Source of the DNA: Melastoma dodecandrum
Taxonomy: Eukaryota > Streptophyta > Magnoliopsida > Myrtales > Melastomataceae
Assembly: GCA_029817715.1 (NCBI GenBank)
Contig: JARUPY010000332.1
Span: forward strand, 1-64,000
Length of the DNA: 64,000 nt
Reading direction: 5' to 3'
The notes below the pieces were generated by a model. It made no database searches, was not told the origin of the DNA, and was given only the letters and a program-made list of their open reading frames with translations. Shown here in pieces: positions 35,467-48,143 of this stretch. Numbering within the stretch: position 1 is the stretch's first letter; each line of letters starts with the position of its first letter. Made by a program: the position numbers and the translations under genes.

Positions 35467-38400
35467 TTAGGCAGCTATGTTGACGGCCCCTGTTGTGGAG
35501 CTACTGTCATCCTGGCGTTTCCTCTTGATTGTGGTATTGTCTTTCACCCTTTGATATATAACCTTTCGAATGTCATTTTCAGACCACTTTATCAGGGATA
35601 TCACCAGCTTTAGCCTATCTGTAACACCTACATTCTAAGGTGTGACAACGCAATGAAGTTAGTTATGCAAGCATATTTGGGTAACAATAGGTATAGACGG
35701 CGTTACCATACCACAGTCTCAGCTCCTTTCGGTGGTTCGGGCAATGACATGAATTTCATGACATATAATCCACAATCATTGCTGAAAACATCAGAACATA
35801 CGAACGTATATGTAAGTATGTATAACTACTGATTTCGGAAGTGTATGACAGACTCTACTTACGGGTGACCGGCCGCCATTTGGTCAGGCACATTTGTTGG
35901 ATAAATTATAGGCCAGGAGCAGATGTCCGGGATTTGAAAACCTTTCATCTTGGATTTCACCTGATTTTCTTGCATGATGACAGATAGAAGTTTAATAACA
36001 CGGCGATGTTGGTCTGCTCTCCCATGTAGGTTGCTAAGCTTGTTGTTAATTGTGTCCAATATGAACACTTCGGATGACCTGAATGAGAGAACTTTTAATG
36101 TCCAGTGTGTTTCGGATATGCAAACCGGAATATATATCTGCAATCATCATAACAAGTTATATGGCAGACAGAATTACAACTCTAATGTATAATTACAAAC
36201 AACATTTAGTAATATTCAGTACAAAGATCTTTGATAGAATGATTACCCATTCAACTTCATTATTCCTCCCGATGTGTGCCCTATAATGTGAATATAGGTT
36301 TGCCGCATCTGATTTTGAAATGTTGGGCATGTTGTAACCATTGTATTGGTTGGCTGCCAGATTCTATTGCAGAACAAATCATTGGACAGAAGATTCTTTG
36401 AAACAGTGCAAATGCAGATGTGCCTTAGGATAAGACAAACTAACCCCTAACCAACTCGTGAGATACCAATATTTCTTCTTTGCAGGATCCACATCTCTCT
36501 GGACCATCATCGCGTGGAAGTCGATGATCTGTGTCGGCAATTGCAACTTGTCATAACGTGCATCCCGCAAAATATGTTCAGTGATGTATAAGTAATTCTT
36601 ACATCACTGTCTATCCAAGCATTTGGTTTGAGTGTCAGTATGGATGATCGATTGACATGGACAAAGTTCGTGGTACACAAACATTCACTGCATTCAAACA
36701 GGAAATAAAAGTTGGTAGCTTACAAAGAAAACTAAAATAATAATCCAATACATGAAGCCCAAAGTGAATGAAACAAACCTATGATCCCTGCCCTCATTCC
36801 ATGCATACTCTAAGATATTCCATTGAGCTGGCGTAAAAGTTTTCACCCCACTCACGGGCATATCCGTTGGAATGATCTTTTGAATTGCCTAAAAAGGAAA
36901 AATTACAACAACATATCAAAGTTGTTGACTTCACGCTCTTGCCCCGGTTACATGTTTTCATTCAGAGGTAATCCGTTGTTATACCTCAGGTACTGCTGTG
37001 CCTTTGCGTTTCCTTGTTCGCGTCAGTGGTTTTGGTGGCACGAATGGTGAGCTCTTGAAAGCTGAGGGCTTCCTCTCCGCCGTACGACGTGTAAGTCTTC
37101 TGTTGAAGACATTTGTGGTAGATGAACCACTTTCCTGTATCCCATATTCTTGATCATAAATGCTATCCAAATGTGACAACAATACTTACCTTTACAACCA
37201 CAACAGATTCTTCTCCTGCTATGTTACAAACTTCATCTTGAACCAACACTGGCCCAGGCAACGTATCTGGATCTCCAATCTCGTCGTTCGCTTTGTCATC
37301 TTCACTTACTTCTCCTTCTCCTATCTTCTCTTTGCCTTTGGGTGCAGTGCCAAGATTTTCATCTGTCGATACATCTCCTATTTCTTCAGGTTTCATCTTT
37401 GGCCTAAAGTAGAACTTCACCTCTTCCTCGGATTTTGTCATTTCAAAGTCAGATGTACACTCAGGAACGTTTAAATTACCCTTGCCCATCATTGCGCCCA
37501 ACTTGTTCAGTGTCCGTGCGAGTCGTAACTCACGAACATCTGAGTAATCTCACTACCCTCCGGGAGTGGCTGTCCTACCTGAGAAGGTTGGAAGGGCACC
37601 AAGCTTCTTTCGGATACCATCGTCGATCCCACCTCACAGACCTGTATAACTTCCCTCGGCTTCTCTAAACCCCGAGCAGTAGGTGGCGAGGCAGTCTCTT
37701 CGACAGGTGATGGCTCATTTGATTCATCAACACCTATCTCTCCGACATCACAATTCACTGGATCATCTACATCATCACCTCCCCCTTCGCTATCTTCCAC
37801 ATTTTCACTGGATGCAGGACTCAGCCTCTTTTCAGGGTGGGGTTGACTCTCTGGAATATCAGAATCAGGTCTGATTCTTCGCAATTCGGTAAGAATCAGA
37901 CCTAATCTCCGTAGTATGTCGATGTTACTGCCTTGCAGGACTCTAACAGTGAATTCCAAACTCTGTTTACAGCAAAGGTCTATCTTACACCAATGTAAAA
38001 GGGAAAATCATTGACATTTAAATTATACATCGCGATGACTTTCAACTTACCTTCAACCGCCGCATTACAGCAATCATAGTCTCCGAGTCGTGGACCAAGT
38101 CGGCTTCTTCATCTGCCACATTCGGCAATTCGTTCCCATCCTGTTAAATGCATTAACATCAGTATACCACGGAACGAATACAACTATACAAAAAAATTCA
38201 GGTATTGTGCCTCGAAATGTAAAAATAATTGGACTAAGAACTTACAATATATGTTGCTTCAACATTACAGCCTTTGAAAACGCATCTCAGCCGATCGTCG
38301 TCCCAATCTTGACAAAGTGGCAATGACCTGTTCTTCTTTCCTAACATATCGGCAGCCTTGGACACTTTACTAGCATAGAATAACTGCATTATACACAACA

Positions 38401-39516
38401 TGAATGCTTGCCGGTTAAAAGAACAACGAATGATGATGAGTTCATTAACATCAGTGGGCAGAATATATTAACAAAGTCGTATCATACAAATGCTCACCAC
38501 AAGTATCTGCACGCAACCCCCGATGTATCTTGCTTCATTCTGTTGATATGTCTTAACTTGGGCACACAAGTTATCAAGAACATGAGTTGCCCAATCAAAT
38601 TTGCAGATTGCATTCACATCGCGGGTTGCAAGCAAGTACTCCTCGTGGATATCGAAGCTCGTTGTTGGGCATAAATAGCAACCTATGATGAAAATGACTA
38701 CCTCTACTCTCCACAACTCGTCCAGAGCAGTTCTTGATAGCAGACTACTCTCAACAGATTTCAGAGAAATTTTACCTCGTCTTAGGTGTCCCTTTAGCTC
38801 TTCTCGTACGGTTTCCATGTGACAGCTAAATGGGACACCAACCTTTGTAGATGGTATGCCAATTAGGTCATGTACATCAGTAGAGAGCAGGGGTTGTTTC
38901 ACACCATCGATCACCATAACCCTCTTATGTGGATCGAACAGCTTCAAACACAACTTTACTGCGCTGTGATTCACCTGCCTACTTGCCAGATGAAGAAGAC
39001 CATCAAAACCTAACTCTTTTAACGTTGACCTCCTCTCCTCATCGAATGTGTCCAGGACCGACATTAACTTCTTTGGACTACATCGAGTATACAGGTAATC
39101 CTGTAATAGTAGAACCACAGAATGCAGACTAACACCATTACAATTAATGACAGGCAAAATCAAGAAAACAGGGACATGGAACACTAACTTACCAGACCAA
39201 CACGTACTCTTCTAGCCTTTTTCTTTTTCGAACTCTCAGGAGTGTTTGCATTTCCAGCGGCCAATTCAGCATCTCCTTCAATCTCTGCCGTAACAGAACA
39301 GAAGCGGATTTCAACAGACCACAAATCTAGAAATCCTAACATACCAACACCTTAACACAATGAAACCACAATCTTCAACCATTTACAGAAACTAAATTCC
39401 TAATAATCACTCTCCAATCGCAAACGGAAAGAGACGGGTCGACGGTGATGATTAGGGTTTCGGGATACACGTCAATACGGAGACGACAAACACAATGCGC
39501 TCTCACCTGACGCCAT
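35467..39516 (-). CDS. Ulp1-like (C48) SUMO-protease gene carried by the MULE
   Basis: C48 peptidases cleave SUMO precursors or conjugates. On the minus strand a tiny first exon starts at 39516 (MAS, donor GTGAGA), joining a Lys-rich exon ending at a GTAAGT near 39193. Next are 39100-38498 (a plant-specific N-terminal domain with RCSPKKLM and LLSTDVHDLIGIP) and exons near 38380-38240 and 38140-38050. A long acidic linker spans 37970-37190, then exons around 37140-36980, 36890-36780, 36700-36610, 36580-36440 and 36345-36260. The catalytic part has SETHWTLKVL (His) and VFILDTINNK (Asp) in 36140-35870, and NDCGLYVMKFM (Cys) at about 35795. The last exon ends KRKRQDDSS...AA-stop at 35467. Splice sites are good throughout. 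The only clear lesion is a one-base frame change near 37540. Catalytic His, Asp and Cys are all present. Confidence 0.8.
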
Positions 39517-39654
39517 CACTTCTGCCGGACAGCACGTAAAATGTGTAATCGCGAGTATTACGGTCGAAGGGTCCGATGGGAACGGACGATCGGAGGGAGG
39601 ACGACGCAAAGGGGGCGGGGAGAACGATGCAAAGAGGGGCGGGGAGGAATGTGC

Positions 39655-40737
39655 TCGGAGGGGAGGCACGCAAGGGGAGGACGACGGATGCCAACGACGC
39701 CCGCCAACGCAAAACAATGGGTTAGTACCTAGGTTAGTAAAACCATTAGTAAAAACGAACGGGGGCATTTACATAATTTCACATCGGCCAAAGGTTACTA
39801 ATTAGGTTCGGAGTTCACTGTTACGTTTAGTAAATTACTAAACTATTTAGTAACGCGTTACTAAACCTAGCGGACATTTACTAACAATTTTACTAAATTT
39901 GAACAGTAATTTACTAAATCTTAACCAAATGTTAGTAAATGATTACTAAAACTTTCGCACTTTTACAAATACAATTACTAATTTTTTACTATACATGAAC
40001 AGTAACTTTTTAGACAAATTGTTAGTAATCGGATACTAACGGGGTTAGTAAAATTCATTACAAATTTACTAACCCCGTTAGTATCCGATTACTAACGTTA
40101 CTAACCCCGTTAGTATTCGATTACTAACGTTACTAACCCCGTTAGTATCGGATTACTAACGTTACTAACCCCGTTAGTATCCGATTACTAACGTTACTAA
40201 CCCCGTTAGTATTTGATTACTAACAATTTTAGTAAAAACGTTAGTAATCCGACACTAACGGGGTTAATAACATTACTAATCGGATACTAACGGGGTTAGT
40301 ATCGTTAGTAATCGAACCCCGTTAGTATCCGATTACTAACGTTACTAACCCCGTTAGTACCGGATTACGAACGTTACTAACCCCGTTAGTATTCGATTAC
40401 TAACGTTTTTACTAAAAAATCGATCTTCATTCGTAAAATCGTTAGTAATCGGATACTAACGGGGTTAGTAACGTTCGTAATCCGGTACTAACGGGGTTAG
40501 TAACGTTAGTAATCGGATACTAACGGGGTTAGTAACGTTAGTAATCGGATACTAACGGGGTTAGTAAATTTCATTAGTAATTTACTAACCCCGTTAGTAT
40601 CCGATTACTAACGATTTTACTAAAAAAAATGTCACTATTTAGTAAAATTTACTAAAAAATTTAGTAAATTTTACTAACCGAATGATGAAATTTAGTAAAC
40701 TACGTAACGTTACGTGCACGTAACGTTAGCCGCTTCC
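39655..40737. repeat. MULE right terminal inverted repeat, built of repeated 32-bp units
   Basis: This is the near-perfect complement of the left TIR, from TCGGAGGGGAGG at 39655 to the CCGCTTCC tip at 40737. It includes the same array of GTTAGTAATCGGATACTAAC-type units in both orientations. The arrays differ in copy order, so the two TIRs are not identical inside. Confidence 0.9.
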
Positions 40738-40746
40738 TGAACTTTA
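40738..40746. repeat. 9-bp target site duplication, right copy
   Basis: The sequence tgaacttta is identical to 31110-31118 and directly follows the right terminus. Confidence 0.95.
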
Positions 40747-42110
40747 TAGTCATAAGAACTAAAGTGAGCCTTTGGTAATCCATTAACAACTTACTGATAA
40801 AGATTAAATTATATGACATGAAAATATAAATAACATCATTTTGGATTAGTTACTTATCAATTCGAATTGTCCCAACACCAAGGATAGGAATTAGAGTTCC
40901 ATTGGCCACCTAAATATTTGAGAAGTCATTGACACATTATAAGCAAAGGTCTTGAACAGAGTCCGCGGGTTTGTCATATGCTCAAAAGCCCCGGATCAAT
41001 AATTCACTCCTATTTTTCCTGCTAAGTCTGCAAAGCATATAGAAAGCTACCTTGAGACGCCATTGATTCAGAAGACTTGAATGCATTAGCTGGGTCTTGT
41101 TGCTGCAAACTGATAACTAAGACCATGATTTGACGTAGTTGGATGGGACTAAACCCAGGTGTGTTGCCTGCAAGGGAGTGCTCAGTTGACCCTAAACCTA
41201 TTGTCCACGTGCTGCATTTCCGCTTCTTGAGCTTCCAACCTGACAGCTTGTAGTGTAACACCTAGCATGAGTCTTTGGAGTGGCCACTTCGTCGACAATG
41301 CTCACACCAAGGCCGAGTGTGTCCTTGTAATGAAGCGTCAGACCCAGACGAATGAAGCCCATGTATACCCATGTCGCGTTTCAATTGATTAGTAGCCAAA
41401 CTCATGGAACTGTTAGAGTCTACGTCGCATTTACGGGATGGAGCATTGTTCCATCCTGCCAAGCTGAGGAATTCGACCTTTGGACTACACAACAGATTTC
41501 ACTAAATGCATCAGCAGGAGATGGTAGCGGACCTAGGAAAGCAGCCTTGTATGGCATCATCAAAGAGGTTGTCCAGCCCGGCCAAGAATTCCACCTTTGG
41601 ACAATGAAAGCCTAAATTGCGAAGAGTATCCCATTGATCTATCTGTGCGGGAATCAAGGTTATGTCATGACGCCTCCAATTCATTATAATATTCAACCAC
41701 TTCCCAACAAGACGCGCCTCCCAGAGGCGAATCTTAATATTACAGATTTGGGTAATACACATTTCTCCCGTGTGTGGAAGAGTGCACAGGTCCAATTTCA
41801 AAGATTATGGAATTGATTAGCCGTGAATGAATCATATGGTCTCTCGCTTTCTTGAGAATAAGCATCAAATTGGATTTGGAGAAAGCTGGGTGTTGTGTGC
41901 CCTCATTGAGGATTCTTCCATGAAAGGTAGCAAATTTTTGAAGATTAGTTAACATCTTATTAAAGGAATCAATGTTACAAATGTATATATAGAAGCCTAG
42001 TTGCCTAGATTACTAAAATATAGGATCCTCTCAGTTAACTATAATGCTCATCCCTAATTATAAGAAAATCAATTCACATCCAATCAAATCAACCTAAATA
42101 CGGGGGACTT
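40747..42110 (-). pseudogene. Copia retroelement remnant, gag and protease part
   Basis: Minus-strand reading gives copia gag pieces: KVEFLAGLDNLFDDA (about 41590), a repeated PKVEFL (about 41480), and a zinc knuckle CEHCRRSGHSKDSC (CX2CX4HX4C, about 41262-41305). Further on, near 40850-40910, VANGTLIPILGVGTIRID resembles the copia protease region. Stops and frame changes are frequent. The right end (about 41990-42110) resembles the LTR-like DNA at 30650-30800. Together with 30645-31109 it forms one minus-strand element split by the MULE. Confidence 0.7.
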
Positions 42111-43011
42111 ATAGCAGCCAGATTTGAGTAAGGAGGAAGGAGATATAAGACATAAAAGGCTGGAAGGGCTCTTTGACCATTTAAAACCCATCCTCAATCC
42201 ACCCCAATCTTCTAGGCAAATACATCTCTTTATTGACAGCCTCTACATTGTACAAAATGTTACCTATCAAGTGCACAATGCACCGCAAGAAGAATGGAAA
42301 ACCAACAAACCCTCTAGTGTCGGATTGCTAGCCCTCAGATGGTAAACAGTGTTAATGACATTGTCTAACACTACTACCAAAAAAAAAAAGACATTGTCTA
42401 ACACGTACAAAGAATCCCAGCGCCACCATGAGTATTGCCCACGCCAAAACAGACAAATAGTAGGAATTGACTCCAAGACTAATGGTACTTTTTAAGTACG
42501 GTGCAGACCTGAGAAATGCACCCGACACCATATATTTGTTAAGGATGGGTAAACACAACTCCATTGATAAGGATTCTATTTTGATTCAGCCATATTAACA
42601 TACCACGATCCCTCCCAGCAGGCGTGTGTAACTAGTCTCTACAAAGGCTGTGGAGAGAAGGTTCCGCCTCAATAGAAAGTAAGTCATCCTAGCTGATGCA
42701 CAGTATGACTCGCCAGTTATATACTGTATTCGAAGATTGGGTGCCAAAATGCCAATTCCATTCATCAAAACATTCAACACCAGCACAACCCATCTGCCTG
42801 CCCACTCTCGATGCATATATGCCAGAGGAAGCAACCTAGCGCCCTGACTCTCATGCCGCTGAGAGATTTTGTGGGGGTTCACCTCTCCATTTTGCACTAA
42901 CACATACAAAGACATTCCACCCGGGTGGCCATCAAAAGGCAGATATGAAACAACCCTTTTGCTTTTGGGATGATAGTACTTCTGTGTTCCCCCAGCACCA
43001 ACATTGTACTC
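42111..43011. other. Spacer between copia remnant and cyclophilin 3' end
   Basis: No gene was recognised. The part near 43011 is probably the cyclophilin 3'-UTR. A minus-strand open frame at 42595-42915 has no known motif. A short duplication (acattgtctaacac) flanks an A-run near 42360-42400. Confidence 0.45.
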
Positions 43012-45268
43012 TCAGCTTTCCTCATCCCACTTGCTTTTAGGTATCTCTCCTGAAGCTGTGATAATCGCCTTTTTCCTAGGTTTCCCGTTGTACGTCCCAG
43101 CTCCTCCTTCAATGGCATAAACAATATCCATGCCCTGAATTACTCTCCCAAAAACAGTATGCTCGCCATCCAACCTGCAGATCAAATTTTAACTGTTTCA
43201 AGATAACAGCCTGTCACACAGGTGGATCTCAAATTGTCACCAACAGATGAAAAACAATCAAACAACGGAGTTGCCTAAAATCAAAGCAGCTGTACTACCA
43301 TTGGATGAGACCTGTATGCATTACCATGCCTAGGTGACAAATAGATAAGTGTTAAGAAGTTGTCCAGAGCAAATACATTTATCAGGATATTTTCTATCAC
43401 GAGTTCACAACCTACCAGCTGGCTTTCACTGTAGTTATAAAGAACTGGGATCCATTTGAATCAGGTCCGGTATTTACCATAGACACGACGCCTGCCACAA
43501 ATGGCCAGGAGGTCACAGAACAGTAGCAGGCCAAGATCAGTCAAACTGATCCAAAAGTAAATGAATGACATTTTTTTTTAAGTAACTGACCTGCATGGGA
43601 ATGTTTTAACTTGAACTTATCATCCTTAAAAGTTCCACCATATATTGACTCGTACCCCTTGCCATCTCCATGAATAATATCCCCTCCCTGAATCATGAAA
43701 CCAGATACTATGCGATGAAAGGGCGTTCCCTTGTAGTACAGTTTTTTTCCACTAGCATTCTTTCCCTTTTCACCTGTAATGAGGACATGTTACCAAGGAT
43801 AATCAAAGTCAGTAGCAGATGAATCTTAAGAATTTCCAAAGTGCTCGTAGCTAGAAAATCTAAATTACCTGTGCATAAGGCCCTAAAATTCTCTGCAAAT
43901 AGAGTACCCTGAAGTTAGTTAAACGGTCCTTCCCGGAAAACAACATGATGTGGTGCCAAGATATTGATAAGCTTATTTCCTCACTTTGGAGATTGTTCAA
44001 CAGAAAGTGTGCAGAGAACAGCTATCAAATGTTGTTCGGTGCTCAGGACACAACAAGTCCACATATAAGGCACCATTCTCAATGATGATGAGAGAGAGTG
44101 ACCCAAATCCTCCTGCGAGGATGAAGGTCCCCTAAAGTAGAAGGATAATAGTGTCTAAGAAGAAACCCCACAGAACAACTAGTTTTATGGCGCAAATTAA
44201 TAGTTTTAGATACCCCTGATCCTCAATCTTAAAATCTCACGTCCATGTAGCAGTCAACATATTATTTGTGTAGCTTGGGAAAACTACAGCCCAACTTCTA
44301 ACTCAAAGGAGCGTCTGCCAACTAGGAGATTCCAAGATTTATCATTCAGACTGAGGATTGCACCCAAAAAGTGGAGCCGATCATTCCTCGAGGAAATTCT
44401 ACTAATTAAAAATATCACGTCAGAATACGAAAGTTTGCTGGAGACATACCTACTGTTCTAGGAGCAACCTGGCCATATAGTCCAATAACAATTCTACCTG
44501 AAAAAGAAGGTGTCAAGATGAGAAAGGGCATGGGCGAAAATGGAACAAAAACTTATTGCATCGAAGGAGAGGGTTTTCACTAGTGTAGTTTCATGGCAAG
44601 CAGATATACTACAAAATAAGTAGCAAAGAAATATTATTTGAAGTGTAGCCCACTCCCGCCCATAGATGTGGTGAGACGAAGGGCAACAAAACAGAAGACT
44701 AAGTTTCACAGGGTAGTGAAGTAACAAAATCGAAACATAAAAAAGGAGATGCATATTATTGCAAAGGGTGAATGGAGGGGATAAAACAACAAGAGGAAAG
44801 AGGACTTTAACCTAGATGTTGCCCATCGATAGCGACGTCCAGATAAACTCTGTGAGTGATTTCAGGAGACTCTTCAACGGGGTCATATCCCTGAACAACG
44901 AATTGATTGAGAAGCTAGAGAAATCAATGAACTAAGAACCCTGGCGGAGGGAGGGAGTCACAAAAGTGGAAGCAGGCATACTATCAACAAGTGTAACAAC
45001 AGTTGACGATGATGACGGTAAAGAGATAAAAATGGCGTTAGAATGGTAAAAAGTGTACTGGAGAAAAAGGATTGATGAGAAAGGAGAGGCAAAGAGACAT
45101 TACAATTCATAGGAGACAACACGGGTAATGATGAGAGGGGGATACCTTCCGGGGGGAGTAGGAGGAGGAGAGGGAGGAGGCGAAGAGGAGTAGGAGAAGG
45201 AGGGAGAGGAGGAGGAAGAGGGCGAGGTATCGGGGATGGGCAAGGGAGAAGATGTCTCGACGGATCAT
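43012..45268 (-). CDS. Cyclophilin-type peptidyl-prolyl isomerase, membrane/secretory (CYP21-1-like)
   Basis: Cyclophilins catalyse cis-trans isomerisation of prolyl bonds. Seven exons on the minus strand obey GT-AG rules: 45268-45146, 44890-44812, 44497-44450, 43892-43869, 43773-43591, 43491-43416 and 43174-43012. Their sum is 696 nt (231 residues) with no break. Exon 1 encodes [14 protein letters not shown] followed by a Leu-rich hydrophobic segment, a signal anchor suited to the secretory pathway. The isomerase fold follows: [31 protein letters not shown], then FHRI with the active-site Arg region, [40 protein letters not shown] and AIEGGAGT. The C-terminal tail [11 protein letters not shown] matches the CYP21-1 type. 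The gene is head-to-head with the MFS transporter. Confidence 0.93.
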
Positions 45269-45914
45269 GATGACGATGATGAGGGGGAATCTGATCGGAT
45301 CTCGTTCAACCGGGAGAGTGTTGTCGTCGTCGTCTTCTCTTCATTGTTGGGGGGGGGGGGGAGGAGTGGGCTTTTGGTGTTGGGCTCCATCTTACTCAAA
45401 TCTATGTTTCTACCTTTCAGTTAGATTCCCCCGGCCCAACCTGCAAGAACAGGATCCCGATCCCGTAGGGTCAGAAGCATCAATATAATCAATCAGCGGA
45501 CAAATCCCCCACTGTTTCCCTTGTTGGCCACGACCATCCCATTTCCTCCAGACTTAAAAAAACAATATTAAATATAATGTAACTGGGTTACTACTACAAG
45601 CATGAATGAATGGGAAGTGTTGACAATGTCCCTTTTGTCTCCATTGCTTTTCTTCTTTTCATATCAGTCCCTGTTGCTAGAAAGTTAGGTATCCTTCCTT
45701 GCTTACATTACATGGTTATAAACATACAACTCTAAAAATACCAATCTCATCAACAAGTCTGCAGGTCGTGTCCAACTAACAGTCGCACCGACCCACCGGG
45801 AAATCCACATATATATTTAGAATATAAAGGAGAGGGAGGGGGGGTTTGGAGTAGGGGCACTAATTACAAAGCTGTGAATGTTGAGAGAGTGAGGAAGAAA
45901 AAAGAGCAAAAGGA
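45269..45914. promoter_or_regulatory. Divergent intergenic region between cyclophilin and MFS transporter
   Basis: Start codons of the two genes are 646 bp apart and point away from each other, so this interval must hold both promoters and 5'-UTRs. It contains a G-run near 45350-45362 and a TATA-like tatatattta near 45810-45820, about 95-105 bp upstream of the MFS start. No further motif is claimed. Confidence 0.5.
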
Positions 45915-48143
45915 ATGGGGTTATTACGACAGCAATTCCAGAAGAGGTCAGACGCCCTCAAATGGCTGGGTTTGGTGACCGCCGTCTGGGTCTCCTCCAT
46001 CTCCGGCAACAATTACTCCTTCTCCAACTACTCCGATGCCCTCAAGTCCATCATGGGCCTCACCCAACTGGAACTCAATAACCTCTCTGTCGCCAAGGAC
46101 GTTGGCAAGGCCTTTGGACTCCTCGCCGGCATCTCATCTGACCGCATCCCCACCTGGCTCATCCTCCTCATCGGTTCCGTTGAGGGTCTCCTCGGTTACG
46201 GCGCCCAGTGGCTTGTCGTCAGCAAGCGTGCCACCCTCTCCTACTGGCAGATGTGCATCTTCCTCTGCATGGGTGGCAACAGCAGCACCTGGATGAACAC
46301 CGCCACCCTCGTCACCTGTATCCGCAACTTCCGTAAGAACCGTGGCCCGGTCTCTGGCATCCTCAAAGGTTACGTTGGCCTCTCCACCGCCATCTTTACA
46401 GACCTATGCACCGCCCTCTTCTCAGACAGCGCCTCCGCCATGCTCCTGATGCTCGCCCTTATCCCCTTCGCCGTCTGCATGACTTCTATGGTGTTCCTTC
46501 ATGAGGTCCCACCTTCTGAAGAGGTCGGAGAGGAGAACCGCTACTTCATGGTCTTCAACAGCTTGGCCGTCGTAGTTGCTTTCTACTTATTGGCCTATGA
46601 TTTCAGCGGTTCCCATGGCAGCATATTCAATTATGCTTTTGCGGGAATACTACTCTTAATCATGTGCTCCCCATTGGCGATTCCCATCTTCGATTTCTTC
46701 AAGGGCTCAAGACGGGCTAGTTTGGACATAGAGAGCGAGAACAACCAGGAGATACAAGAGCCGTTGCTCGAAAGCAGTGAGACGGTTGTGGGGGCAGCCG
46801 AACAGGAAACCCAGGAGGGCACAACAGACACGGAAGGGGTTGAAACAAAGAGAAAGCCAGCCATAGGGGATGATCACACCATATTTGAGGCCATGAGGAC
46901 GTACGAATTCTGGTTGCTGTTCGTGACGTTCCTCGCCGGAGTGGGAACAGGTTTGGCAGTTCAGAACAACATGGGGCAGATCGGGGAGGCACTCGGTTAT
47001 GACGATGTATCGGTGTTCGTCTCACTTATAAGCATATGGGGGTTCTTTGGAAGGATCATTTCCGGGACTGGTTCAGAGTACCTAATCAAGTAAGTTGCAC
47101 ATCATCAATAATATTTTTCGTTATTATTATTATTATTATTATTATTTTGTTTTTACAAATTACAAACGAAAAAACAGCAACAAAATGTATTGAATGCCTA
47201 AGAAGCCAAATGGAGGAAGGGGGGGGGGGGGTTGGCCGTCTTAAGGATGGAGAAAAGTAGGTTTAAATGGCAAACTAGTGTTATTATATAAAACATTATG
47301 CATGAAGATAAATATATTAGGGGTGGTGGCCGCATTTCATTAATGTTCTCTCTGCTTATGTCTGGAAACAACCTAATAATGTTTTGGGGGTTATCTGGTT
47401 CTGTGATTTGGTAGAAGACTTTCGAGAGTCCCGCGTGCATCATGATGCACCATTTTTTTTTCTTTCTTTTTTTAATATTAAAGTTTGCAGGACACAGGAA
47501 TTATTTTATTTCCCAGAAAGCCATATCTCGGTGTCAATTCGTGCACAAACTCAACCAACGCAAGGATTTTTATTTACTACTTAGTTGAACACATTCATAT
47601 TTTGGAATACCTCCCTTTTCTTAAAAAAAAAAAGCAGAGAAAACAATTCATTGCAATGACAATTTTTACTGTATGGGCAGGAAGATGGGAACGCCAAGGC
47701 CATACTGGAACGCAGGGGCACAGATAGTAATGATGGTGGGGTTCATCGTAATGGCTCTAGCGCTACCCGGCAACCTCTACGTGGGGTCCATCATTGTGGG
47801 GCTCTGTTATGGCGTACGCCTGGCAATCACGGTCCCCACGGCCTCGGAGCTTTTCGGCCTGAAAAATTACGGGCTCCTCTACAATGTGCTCATCCTTAAC
47901 CTCCCCCTGGGGTCGTTCCTCTTCTCGGGGCTCCTGGCCGGACTCATATATGATGCGGAGGCCACTGAGACAGCGGACGGGGGAAACACTTGCAGCGGGG
48001 CGCATTGTTACAGGCTCGTATTCATAATAATGGCAGTCACGTGCCTGATAGGGGCAGTGCTGGACATGTTCATGGCTATCAAGACCAAGACGTTGTATCT
48101 CACTATTCAGGCCACCAAGAATTCCAAGAAGAACCAGAGCTGA
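45915..48143 (+). CDS. Nodulin-like/NFD4-type major facilitator superfamily transporter
   Basis: Exons 45915-47089 and 47681-48143 join in phase (donor GTAAGT, acceptor GGGCAG) to give 545 residues without breaks. The N-terminal half is the nodulin-like domain: VSSISGNNYSFSNYS, then VAKDVGKAFGLLAG, several transmembrane helices, WMNTATLVTCIRNFRKNRGP and GILKGYVGLS. A hydrophilic loop with many Glu/Gln follows. The second half has the MFS core (VQNNMGQIGEALGY, WGFFGRIISG, YGVRLAITVPTASELFGLK, LPLGSFLFSGLLAG, and a Cys pair in NTCSGAHC). Twelve or so membrane helices are expected. The substrate is unknown; the founding member NFD4 affects nuclear fusion in Arabidopsis. The start at 45915 gives the family's usual short Arg/Gln/Lys N-terminus. 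Confidence 0.92.
47121..47146. repeat. (TTA)n microsatellite in the MFS intron
   Basis: About eight TTA units occur in tandem, just after the donor of the single intron. Confidence 0.9.

Larger units (their letters stand above)
31119..40737. mobile_element. Mutator-like element (MULE), 9.6 kb, with FAR1-type transposase and Ulp1-like protease
   Basis: The element is bounded by GGAAGCGGCTAACG at 31119 and its exact complement at 40737, with identical 9-bp flanks tgaacttta. The TIRs are about 1.09 kb. Inside, a FAR1/MULE transposase runs left to right (about 32387-35142) and an Ulp1-like gene runs right to left (39516-35467). The two converge on a gap holding a terminus-like palindrome. The transposase has stops and frameshifts, while the second gene is almost open, so the copy is probably immobile by itself. 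MULEs that carry Ulp1-like genes (Kaonashi-type) are known in plants; the arrangement and TIR structure here are notable. It is inserted in a copia remnant. Confidence 0.93.
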
